A model generated the notes under the pieces. That model had not been told where the DNA came from. It searched no databases and was given only the letters and a program-made list of their open reading frames with translations. From positions 1-58,696 of the forward strand of contig NZ_JFKB01000022.1 of the NCBI RefSeq assembly GCF_002115745.1: a DNA stretch of 58,696 bases. The letters run 5' to 3'. The stretch comes from Thalassospira alkalitolerans. GTDB taxonomy: Bacteria; Pseudomonadota; Alphaproteobacteria; Rhodospirillales; Thalassospiraceae. The position numbers were made by a program, and so were the translations under genes. Positions 11,182-18,258 of the stretch are shown piece after piece. Each line of letters opens with the position of its first letter. The first letter of the stretch is position 1.

Positions 11182-11745
11182 CTAATCCCGTGTGGGGCCG
11201 TCCAACCGTCGCACCAGATTGCGCAGATCGGTGATTTGTTCGGTTTGCTGGCGCAGAATGGTTTCAAGCTGGTGCTGACGCAAATCATCCAGCTTTTCAT
11301 GCAGGCTCATGATTTCAAGCTCGGCCTTTAGATTGACCTCGTAATCATGGCTGGCCACCAGCCGGTCTTTGGCTGTCTGGCGGTTTTGCGACATCATGAT
11401 GACCGGGGCCTGAATGGCGGCGAGCATGGAAAGGATCAGGTTCAGAAAGACAAACGGATAAGGGTCAATGACCTTGTTTGCGGCAAGCACCCAGCTATTG
11501 AGCGCCACCCAGGCCAGCAAGATAACCATGAAAAGGCTGATGAACGTCCATGAACCGCCAAAGGCTGCGACCTTGTCGGCAAGACGTTGCCCCAGGCTTA
11601 GTTCTTCGCGAAACCGTTCATTGACGTTTTCGGTAATCGCCACCCGTTTGGCGATACGGCGCAATATCCGTTGTTCGCGTTCAGGAAGATCATCATAACC
11701 GGTTTGCAAAAGCCGTTCTGCCAACCCTTTGACATTCTGGTCCAT
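11182..11745 (-). CDS. DUF1003 inner-membrane protein
   Basis: A 187-aa DUF1003 family protein of unknown function. A cytosolic N-terminal part (~1-65) with the conserved SLGQRLADKVAAFGGSW lead is followed by two membrane helices (SWTFISLFMVILLAWVALN, ~64-82, and FVFLNLILSMLAAIQAPVIM), then the family motif MSQNRQ and a C-terminal coiled coil (ELEIMSLHEKLDDLRQHQLE). The ATG at 11745 is chosen because GGGAG lies 8 nt upstream; a TTG start five codons earlier would place that ribosome site inside the gene. Confidence 0.85.
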   Translation of the reverse strand: MDQNVKGLAERLLQTGYDDLPEREQRILRRIAKRVAITENVNERFREELSLGQRLADKVAAFGGSWTFISLFMVILLAWVALNSWVLAANKVIDPYPFVFLNLILSMLAAIQAPVIMMSQNRQTAKDRLVASHDYEVNLKAELEIMSLHEKLDDLRQHQLETILRQQTEQITDLRNLVRRLDGPTRD

Positions 11746-11778
11746 GGTTTTTTCTCCCAAATATCGGGTTGGTTGGCT

Positions 11779-11931
11779 TTAATTCCGCCCCGGGCCATCT
11801 GATCCGCAATCCCCTGTCGAGTTGCACGCATTCGATAATACCTGTTGCACACTGCGCTGCCAGTTAAAGGTCAGACAGGACGACAGCAACAGGGTCGCAA
11901 GCATTGCGGCAATGAGGGGCAGGCGACGCAT
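11779..11931 (-). CDS. Small lipoprotein, 50 aa
   Basis: Short ORF read directly from the minus strand. The product starts MRRLPLIAAMLATLLLSSC, a compact signal peptide with a lipobox (L-S-S-C, Cys19) for signal peptidase II, then a ~31-residue mature part with two more cysteines (residues 36 and 42) and a GP-rich end. This is the pattern of entericidin-like small lipoproteins, though I cannot assign that family. The ribosome site is weak (GGGA, 6 nt). It lies 33 nt upstream of the DUF1003 gene on the same strand, so the two may be co-transcribed, and a perfect palindrome sits just upstream of it. Confidence 0.55.
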   Translation of the reverse strand: MRRLPLIAAMLATLLLSSCLTFNWQRSVQQVLSNACNSTGDCGSDGPGRN

Positions 11932-11942
11932 GATTTATCCCG

Positions 11943-11957
11943 TTTGTTCAGAACAAA
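11943..11957. promoter_or_regulatory. Palindrome upstream of the small lipoprotein
   Basis: TTTGTTCAGAACAAA is a perfect 15-bp palindrome 11 nt before the lipoprotein start codon on the minus strand, a position suited to an operator. It resembles the repeats before the small protein at 47375 but lacks the GTTC-N7-GTTC spacing of alphaproteobacterial LexA sites. The rest of 11958-12184 shows no gene. Confidence 0.35.
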
Positions 11958-12184
11958 TGCGACGTACAGCTAAAGTCTGGCTGTCTTTGAAACATCAAGG
12001 CTTTGGCCTGTGCGGTCCGTGCGCGATGACATAACGGCGGTATTATACCCGCGATTGATCACAATGTCGTCGAAATGCTTTTGGGATCGGGCTTTGTGGT
12101 CTTGGTGTTGAAGTCCCGGTATTGCCAGGTGCCGGGACGGGCCTTGATGTTTTCAACCAAGGCCGTCGGTCCACGGATGGGGGA

Positions 12185-12520
12185 TCAGATTTTTTTCACA
12201 AACTCGGATTTAAGCTTCATCTGGCCGAAACCATCGATCTTGCAATCGATATTGTGATCACCTTCGACAAGACGGATATTCTTGACCTTGGTGCCGACTT
12301 TCAAAGGCTGTGATGCGCCTTTGACTTTCAGGTCCTTGATGACCGAAACGGTATCGCCATCCACCAAAACATTGCCATTGGCATCTTTGAAATCAGATTG
12401 ATCTGCGGTGTCGGCAGTGTCCAACGACCATTCATGCGCGCATTCCGGGCAGGTCAGCAAGGCACCGTCTTCGTAGGTATAAGGAGACTCGCATTTCGGG
12501 CAGGGGGGCAAAGTGCTCAC
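12185..12520 (-). CDS. yjdM: YjdM/PhnA family zinc-ribbon protein
   Basis: A 111-aa protein with an N-terminal zinc ribbon (CPKCESPY at ~8-15 and CPECAHEW at ~24-31) and the YjdM C-terminal domain beginning at [16 protein letters not shown] and ending KSEFVKKI. The old name PhnA comes from the E. coli phosphonate region, but the family is not needed for C-P lyase, and no phosphonate genes are nearby. The start is GTG with AAGGA 6 nt upstream. Exact role unknown. Confidence 0.88.
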   Translation of the reverse strand: MSTLPPCPKCESPYTYEDGALLTCPECAHEWSLDTADTADQSDFKDANGNVLVDGDTVSVIKDLKVKGASQPLKVGTKVKNIRLVEGDHNIDCKIDGFGQMKLKSEFVKKI

Positions 12521-12811
12521 AGTGGATCCTTGGGTAAAATTGCGTTGGGGGTGGCCCCATCGGGCCTGATTGCATCTCTCGTAACGTCGAAGATCAGCGT
12601 TGTCGAGGGGAACAGGGTGTTTTTCGATGGTTTTCCCTGATTTTTCCCTATCGTGATGTCTGAGATATCAGAATGATGATCCCCAGAAAATCTGCCTTGA
12701 AAACAAGGCGGGGAATTGGGCAATTGAATACATGCGATACAAAGAATTCTTTGCACGGCGATCACATGTACAGCAGCCACAAAACCGCGCCAATGTGATC
12801 GCCGGCAAAGA

Positions 12812-13576
12812 TTATTCCTGTGCAGCCTTGCGCAAGGCCGGAAGGCCAACACCCGCAGTTTCAAAACCGCCGTCGGCGGCAATGATCTGGCCGGTGACAT
12901 AGCTTGCGTTGTCCGAGCAAAGAAACGCAATTACTTCGGCAATTTCGCGTTCGCTGCCGTAACGGCCAAGTGGCATGGCATCAAGATAGGCCGAGATGAT
13001 TTCTGGCGAATGGACTGCCATGGCAAGTTTGGTTTTGACCGGGCCGGGGCAAACACAATTGGCCCGCACACCAAAATCACCCAATTCGATGGCCTGTTGT
13101 TTGGTCATATGGATGACGGCTGCCTTGGATGTGCCATAGGCCACCCGAAGGGTCGATGCCCGAAGCCCCGAGATCGAGCCAATATTAACAATCGCACCCT
13201 TTGTTTGTTTGAGTGCTGGAATGGCGGCCTGCGAGACAAGGAAAACGCCATCAAGATTGGTTTCCATGATCCGGCGCCATGCAGCGAAGTCCGTTTCGCC
13301 GACCGGAAGGAAATCGGCCACACCGGCATTGTTCACAACCGCGTCGATCTGGCCAAACTCGGTCAGGACGTCGTCAATCATGCAATCCACCTGTTCGGGG
13401 ATCGATACGTCGTATTCAAACGGTTTTGCATTGGCGATGTCGCGTGATGCGGCGCGAAGTTCGTCGCCGTCACGGTCAATCATGGCAACGCGCCAGCCAA
13501 GCTCGATAAAAAGATGTGTTGTTCCAAGCCCGATGCCGCGCGCAGCCCCGGTTATCAAAGCAACTTTTTGTTCCAT
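12812..13576 (-). CDS. SDR family NAD(P)-dependent oxidoreductase
   Basis: A 254-aa classical short-chain dehydrogenase. The cofactor loop TGAARGIG is at 9-16, NNAG near 82-85, catalytic Ser134, Tyr147 and Lys151 (YGTSK), and the CPGPVKT segment after the active site. Asp33 after the second strand suggests NAD preference. The ATG at 13576 has AGGGG 9-10 nt upstream and begins right before the first strand of the Rossmann fold; a longer in-frame start at 13666 lacks support. It is divergent from a dimethylglycine-dehydrogenase-like gene, so the two may share control, but the substrate is unknown. Confidence 0.85.
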   Translation of the reverse strand: MEQKVALITGAARGIGLGTTHLFIELGWRVAMIDRDGDELRAASRDIANAKPFEYDVSIPEQVDCMIDDVLTEFGQIDAVVNNAGVADFLPVGETDFAAWRRIMETNLDGVFLVSQAAIPALKQTKGAIVNIGSISGLRASTLRVAYGTSKAAVIHMTKQQAIELGDFGVRANCVCPGPVKTKLAMAVHSPEIISAYLDAMPLGRYGSEREIAEVIAFLCSDNASYVTGQIIAADGGFETAGVGLPALRKAAQE

Positions 13577-14097
13577 TCCCTGTTTCCCCTGAAGGTACGA
13601 TCTTTGGATCGTTTCTTTGTTTGTTAAATGTCGATAGGCGAAGACCCGCCCTTGATCCGGTGACATTACCGATCAGGGGCAAAAAATGCCAGAAAATCGA
13701 CCTGCCTCTTTGTTTTGGGGCATCCGCGGTGCTGTTTTCTGATCTTGATCCCGCAGGTCGTTCATGGTTCCAGACGCCATGTTTCTATGGCGCCAAGGTC
13801 CTGAAAACAGTCTGTTTAATTGCCCGGGTGCGTGATTGCCGTTACCGTTTTGCCAATGTGTTTCGGGATACGTGCCCACGCGATCCCGGGATTTTTACAG
13901 TTCACGCAGGGCTTGCGCCACTCCGACCGATGTTTCCTCGTGTCATTTCGGGTCCTGTGACCGGTAACAGGGCGGTCAATATCGCCCGCTTCAGAATGCG
14001 CAGAAGATCTATGGGGCCGGAACCGATGCAATCGGGCCTGTCATGCCATTGGATGTCTGCGCTGTGTCTGAAACACGTATTCAGGGGAAATCAGTCG
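13577..14097. other. Divergent intergenic region, 521 nt
   Basis: Lies between the SDR and the flavoprotein. An open frame on the plus strand runs through it into the flavoprotein gene, but its translation is not protein-like before the Rossmann motif. I see no clear promoter pair, terminator or small gene, and treat it as leader and control DNA. Confidence 0.4.
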
Positions 14098-16545
14098 TTG
14101 GTCAATATTCAAAACAAGGCCCGTGTGGTCATCATTGGTGGTGGCATTATCGGGTGTTCGGTTGCCTATCACCTGACCCGGCTGGGGTGGAAGGATGTTG
14201 TTTTGCTGGAGCGCAAGCAACTGACCAGTGGCACGACTTGGCATGCCGCAGGTTTGATTGCCCAGTTGCGCGCAACCGCCAATATGACGCGATTGGCAAA
14301 ATATTCGCAGGAACTTTACGGCACGCTAGAGGAAGAAACCGGTCTTTCCACCGGGTTTAAGCGGGTTGGCGCAATTACCGTGGCACTAACCGAAGACCGC
14401 AAGGAAGAGATTTTCCGTCAGGCGGCAATGGCGCGTGCCTTTGGTGTCGAGATAGAAGAAATCAGCCCCGCAGAAGTCGGTGAACGGTATCCGCATGTCA
14501 ATCTTGATGGGGTCAAGGCGGGGGTCTACCTGCCAAAGGACGGGCAGGGCGACCCGGGCAATATTGCCCTGTCGTTGGCGCGCGGCGCGCAACAACGCGG
14601 TGCCAAAATCCATAGTCAGGTCAAGGTCACGGGGGTTTCCCGGCGCGGATCACGGGTCACCGGGGTTCAATGGCATGCGCAAGACGGTGATACCGGTGAA
14701 ATCGCCTGTGACATGATTGTCAATTGCGCGGGGATGTGGGCACGTGATGTTGGCAAGATGGCCGGGGTCAATGTGCCGTTACATGCGTGCGAGCATTATT
14801 ACATCGTCACCGATAATGTTCCCGATCTGGGGCATTTGCCGGTGCTTCGCGTGCCCGATGAATATGCTTATTACAAGGAAGATGCCGGTAAAATCCTGTT
14901 GGGTATGTTCGAGCCAAAGGCCAAGCCATGGGGCATGGACGGTATTCCCGACAGTTTCGAATTTGATCAACTTCCCGAAGATTTCGATCATTTCGAACCG
15001 ATCCTTGAAAAGGCAATCAACCGGATGCCGTTGTTGGCAAAAACCGGTATCCACACATTCTTCAACGGCCCTGAAAGCTTTACCCCCGATGATGCCTATC
15101 ATCTGGGGTTGGCGCCGGGGATGGATAATGTCTGGGTTGCCGCAGGTTTCAATTCGGTCGGCATTCAATCAGCCGGCGGGGCCGGGATGGCACTGGCGCA
15201 ATGGATGGAAGACGGCGCACGGCCCTTTGATCTTGGCGATGTTGATATTGCCCGAATGCAACCGTTTCAGGGCAATAAAACCTATCTTTATCACCGCTCG
15301 ACAGAAACGCTTGGCCTGCTGTACGCCGATCATTATCCGTTCCGTCAGATGGCAACCGCGCGCGGCATCCGCCGATCCCCGTTCCATGCCCATTTGGATG
15401 CACAGGGTGCCGTCTTTGGCGAGTTTTCCGGCTGGGAACGCGCCAATTGGTTCGCCGATCCGGGGCAGGACCGGGAATATCGCTATTCATGGAAACGTCC
15501 GAACTGGTTTGGCAATGCCGCGGCTGAACACGGCGCAATCCGTACCGGGGTTGGCATGTATGATATGTCATCCTTTGGCAAACTGCGCGTCGAAGGTCCC
15601 GATACCCAAGCATTTCTGAACAGCATTTGCGGGGCGGATATGTCGGTTGCGATTGGCAAGATCGTTTACACCCAGTTCTTAAACCCGCGCGGCGGGATCG
15701 AAGCCGATCTGACCATCACCCGCCTGACAGAAACGGCCTATCTGGTGGTAACCCCGGCGGCGACCCGGCTGGCGGACGAGGTCTGGATGCGCCGCCATGT
15801 CGGCGATCATATGGTCGTCATTACCGATGTCACGGCGGGCGAAGGTGTTCTTGCGGTGATGGGGCCAAAGTCACGCGATTTGTTAAAGGCCGTATCCCCG
15901 GATGATTTTTCCAACCAAGCCCATCCGTTTGGCACCGCGCGCGAGATTGAAATCGGCATGGGGCTGGCGCGCGCCCATCGGGTGTCCTATGTCGGGGAAC
16001 TTGGCTGGGAAATATACGTCAGTACCGATATGGCCGCTCATGTGTTCGAGGCGCTTTGGAATGCTGGTCAGGATTTCGGTCTGAAACTGTGTGGCTTGCA
16101 TATGATGGACAGTTGCCGGATCGAAAAGGGATTTCGTCACTTTGGTCATGACATCACCTGCGAGGATCACGTGCTTGAAGCCGGGCTTGGTTTTGCCGTG
16201 AAAACCGAAAAGGGCGATTTCATCGGTCGCGATGCGGTGTTGCGCAAACGTGAAAGCGGATTGGCGCGCCGGATGCTTCAGTTCCGCTTAACCGACCCGG
16301 AACCGCTTTTGTTTCATAACGAACCGATCCTGCGCGATGGCAAAATCGTCGGCCATCTAAGTTCCGGGGCCTATGGCCATCATATCGGCGGCGCCATTGG
16401 ACTTGGTTATGTTCCCTGCGTTGGCGAGGCGGCCAAGGATTTGCTGGCATCATCTTACGAAATCGATGTGGCCGGTACGCGCGTCGCTGCACAGGCATCT
16501 ATGCGCCCGTTCTATGATCCGGAAGGAACGCGCCTGCGCAGTTAG
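14098..16545 (+). CDS. FAD-dependent dehydrogenase fused to GcvT domains (dimethylglycine/sarcosine dehydrogenase family)
   Basis: An ~815-aa demethylating flavoenzyme that would oxidise an N-methyl amine such as dimethylglycine and pass the C1 unit to tetrahydrofolate. The FAD motif VVIIGGGIIG lies at ~10-19 and TWHAAGL holds His49, the residue that binds FAD covalently in this family. The oxidase part runs to ~430, followed by a GcvT-like folate domain and its C-terminal barrel (ending MRPFYDPEGTRLR). The start is uncertain: a TTG at 14098 with AGGGGAAA upstream gives the usual family length, whereas in-frame ATGs further up add an implausible leader. It is divergent from an SDR and no other betaine-degradation gene is near. 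Confidence 0.83.
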   Translation: MVNIQNKARVVIIGGGIIGCSVAYHLTRLGWKDVVLLERKQLTSGTTWHAAGLIAQLRATANMTRLAKYSQELYGTLEEETGLSTGFKRVGAITVALTEDRKEEIFRQAAMARAFGVEIEEISPAEVGERYPHVNLDGVKAGVYLPKDGQGDPGNIALSLARGAQQRGAKIHSQVKVTGVSRRGSRVTGVQWHAQDGDTGEIACDMIVNCAGMWARDVGKMAGVNVPLHACEHYYIVTDNVPDLGHLPVLRVPDEYAYYKEDAGKILLGMFEPKAKPWGMDGIPDSFEFDQLPEDFDHFEPILEKAINRMPLLAKTGIHTFFNGPESFTPDDAYHLGLAPGMDNVWVAAGFNSVGIQSAGGAGMALAQWMEDGARPFDLGDVDIARMQPFQGNKTYLYHRSTETLGLLYADHYPFRQMATARGIRRSPFHAHLDAQGAVFGEFSGWERANWFADPGQDREYRYSWKRPNWFGNAAAEHGAIRTGVGMYDMSSFGKLRVEGPDTQAFLNSICGADMSVAIGKIVYTQFLNPRGGIEADLTITRLTETAYLVVTPAATRLADEVWMRRHVGDHMVVITDVTAGEGVLAVMGPKSRDLLKAVSPDDFSNQAHPFGTAREIEIGMGLARAHRVSYVGELGWEIYVSTDMAAHVFEALWNAGQDFGLKLCGLHMMDSCRIEKGFRHFGHDITCEDHVLEAGLGFAVKTEKGDFIGRDAVLRKRESGLARRMLQFRLTDPEPLLFHNEPILRDGKIVGHLSSGAYGHHIGGAIGLGYVPCVGEAAKDLLASSYEIDVAGTRVAAQASMRPFYDPEGTRLRS

Positions 16546-16596
16546 AAGTCGTTTAAGGTGATCGCATTTCAAGTGTCCGACCCTGTGAAATGCGCA

Positions 16597-16635
16597 CAAA
16601 AAAATGCAGCCGGGGCAGTTGAAAACCCGGCTGCA
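16597..16635 (-). terminator. Terminator for the minus-strand small gene
   Basis: A perfect 10-bp stem (TGCAGCCGGG / CCCGGCTGCA) has its T tract only when read on the minus strand (ATTTTTTTG). It therefore serves the gene at 16726-17040 rather than the flavoprotein. Confidence 0.8.
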
Positions 16636-16725
16636 AAAGGAAGGACGGGGAGGGAGGCTAACCCGTCCTCTGGAGGAGAGGGAGAAAGATGAAAAACCGG
16701 TAACTTGTGCCGGGGTGTTTTCGCG

Positions 16726-17040
16726 CTAGTCAGAAACAATCATCGCGTTCCAGACGTCCTGAAAACGTTGGTTGGCGTCGCGAAACCGCTGCAAGGCATC
16801 TTTGGGGACATTGCCGCTGTGATCTTTGATCTTGCTCCAGGCAACGTTCATGTCATCCCACGCCTGAACAATCTCGCTTGTCAGGTATTCATCACCGGTC
16901 CCGCTTTTCTTTGTGCGGGCGGCAAGGCCAAATTCCCAATCCTTGAACGTCGGTTCAAGTTCTGCGGGCTTGGAATGCGCGTGCGGTTTGGTTTTGTGTT
17001 CCGCGCCATGGGTGGGGCTTTGCGGGGTGCCATATGTCAT
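16726..17040 (-). CDS. Small soluble protein, paralogue of its neighbour; unknown family
   Basis: A 104-aa protein of no family I recognise. The N-terminal ~30 residues are His/Pro/Lys-rich and probably disordered, the rest helical. The segment DWEFGL...AWDDMNVAWSKIK...RFQDVWNAM aligns with DWENNV...PYGDMNTAWEKIK...KLEKAWNSL in the next gene upstream, so the two are paralogues. The ATG at 17040 is chosen for AGGAG 7 nt upstream. It lies about 136 nt downstream of that neighbour and ends at a strong terminator, so the pair probably forms one transcript. Confidence 0.6.
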   Translation of the reverse strand: MTYGTPQSPTHGAEHKTKPHAHSKPAELEPTFKDWEFGLAARTKKSGTGDEYLTSEIVQAWDDMNVAWSKIKDHSGNVPKDALQRFRDANQRFQDVWNAMIVSD

Positions 17041-17175
17041 GGGATGGCTCCTGTTGTTCTTTGTGACAAGCTCAATCTGACGGGTAATCATGTCATCGAT
17101 TTGCCGCGAAAAGGCGATTTTGGGGCACGTCCCGATCCGGTATCGGGGGACAGCCCAATGGTGCGTTAATCCGGC

Positions 17176-17439
17176 TCAGCCGGATTTAAGGCTGTTCCAC
17201 GCCTTTTCAAGCTTGGCGGTGGCTTTGTGAAATTGCTCTTTGGTTTCTTCGGTTGCCTGTTCGCCGCCGGATTTGATTTTTTCCCATGCGGTGTTCATAT
17301 CGCCATAGGGGCCGGTGACGTCTTTGGGCAGGTTACCGACCTGCATGTTGTTGGTATTGCAATAACCCGTAACATTATTTTCCCAGTCATCACGGGTTTG
17401 TTGCAGGTGAAAAAGATCGAGTGCGGTTTGTTCCTGCAT
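17176..17439 (-). CDS. Small soluble protein, paralogue of its neighbour; unknown family
   Basis: An 87-aa, charged, probably all-helical protein without signal peptide. It shares the pattern D-W-E, then DMN-x-AW-x-KIK, then a closing W-N with the 104-aa protein downstream, with no gap through the last ~65 residues. The start at 17439 is well supported: CAAGGAG 8 nt upstream, and the longer frame on this strand runs back over the ArsR-type gene. It is transcribed divergently from that metal-type regulator. The helical, Trp-anchored design suggests a stress or binding protein, which is a guess. Confidence 0.62.
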   Translation of the reverse strand: MQEQTALDLFHLQQTRDDWENNVTGYCNTNNMQVGNLPKDVTGPYGDMNTAWEKIKSGGEQATEETKEQFHKATAKLEKAWNSLKSG

Positions 17440-17563
17440 TGCTAAATCTCCTTGTTTGGTCGGGTGGTTCTGATCATGCAACGCCTGTTTCGGACGTGTG
17501 TTCCAAAATGATTTACATGCATGTCCTCTTGCCAAGGATGGCGAGCCGTGGAAAATAGAGGCC

Positions 17564-18001
17564 ATGTCACAAATCAAAACCAAATCCCGCACCGCGGATA
17601 TTGTCGCGCCACAGGATGACGCCTGTAACGAATGTGATACAGCCGCGCGTCTGGGCCTAAGCACCGAACAGGGCGAGGCCGTCACCCGTGATGCATCACG
17701 GGCCACCGGCCATAACCTTGCACTGCCCGATATCGAGGCCGCAGCGAAAATCTTTGCCCTTTTGGGCGATGCCGGTCGGTTGCAATTGGTGCTGCGCTGT
17801 ATGGAAAAACCGCAAACCGTTGGGGATCTGGCCGAGGCATCGGGCATGTCGCAGTCATTGACTAGCCACCACCTGCGTCAATTGCGCGATCAACGTATCC
17901 TTGCTTCTGAACGCAAGGGACGGCACATCTTTTATAATATCGACGACGAACATATTTCACGTGTTGTGCGCGATGTCTTTGCCCATGTGACTCATGATTA
18001 A
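17564..18001 (+). CDS. ArsR/SmtB family metalloregulator
   Basis: A 145-aa winged-helix repressor. The HTH runs through KPQTVGDLAEASGMSQSLTSHHLRQLRDQRIL, then the wing RKGRHIFYNI and the final helix DEHISRVVRDVF, which carries the D/H positions of the alpha-5 metal site. An N-terminal CNEC pair (~24-27) resembles the extra thiol ligands of CadC-type Cd/Pb/Zn sensors. A heavy-metal P-type ATPase follows on the same strand after a gap holding palindromes typical for this family, so it is likely the repressor of that pump. An in-frame ATG at 17498 is an alternative start. Confidence 0.87.
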   Translation: MSQIKTKSRTADIVAPQDDACNECDTAARLGLSTEQGEAVTRDASRATGHNLALPDIEAAAKIFALLGDAGRLQLVLRCMEKPQTVGDLAEASGMSQSLTSHHLRQLRDQRILASERKGRHIFYNIDDEHISRVVRDVFAHVTHD

Positions 18002-18156
18002 CCGCACTTTTGCGGTCTAAAGGCAGGGGCCTTCTATTCCTCGCGCGGCCTGCACAAAATTTCCATTTCTGTCATGATCTGCCACGATATGAATGTGGTT
18101 ATCCTGCTGTCGAACAACCGTTTTCGAATGGCATGGATAATGGTGCATTTTGGCTT

Positions 18157-18221
18157 ATATTCAAATTCTGATTTGAATATCACTTGACGACAGAACATAT
18201 GAATTGTTATTTGAATATAAT
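18157..18221 (+). promoter_or_regulatory. ArsR/SmtB-type operator and promoter of the metal ATPase
   Basis: A perfect inverted repeat, ATATTCAAAT-TCTG-ATTTGAATAT (18157-18180), has the hyphenated AT-rich form of SmtB/ArsR operators. More TTGAATAT-like half-sites follow at ~18211-18218 and ~18236-18243. One overlaps a good -10 box TATAAT (18216-18221) about 40 nt before the ATPase start. Binding of the regulator here would cover the promoter. Confidence 0.72.
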
Positions 18222-18258
18222 ACATGAATGAAATTTTGAATATTGGCGAGGTTCCAGA

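Noticed and set aside
11943..11957. TTTGTTCAGAACAAA as an SOS box
   Set aside because: The alphaproteobacterial LexA site needs GTTC-N7-GTTC; this is a tight palindrome with one central base.
13516..14097. N-terminal extension of the flavoprotein to a 1009-aa protein
   Set aside because: The extra ~194 residues overlap the divergent SDR start and are not protein-like; the family begins at the FAD motif.
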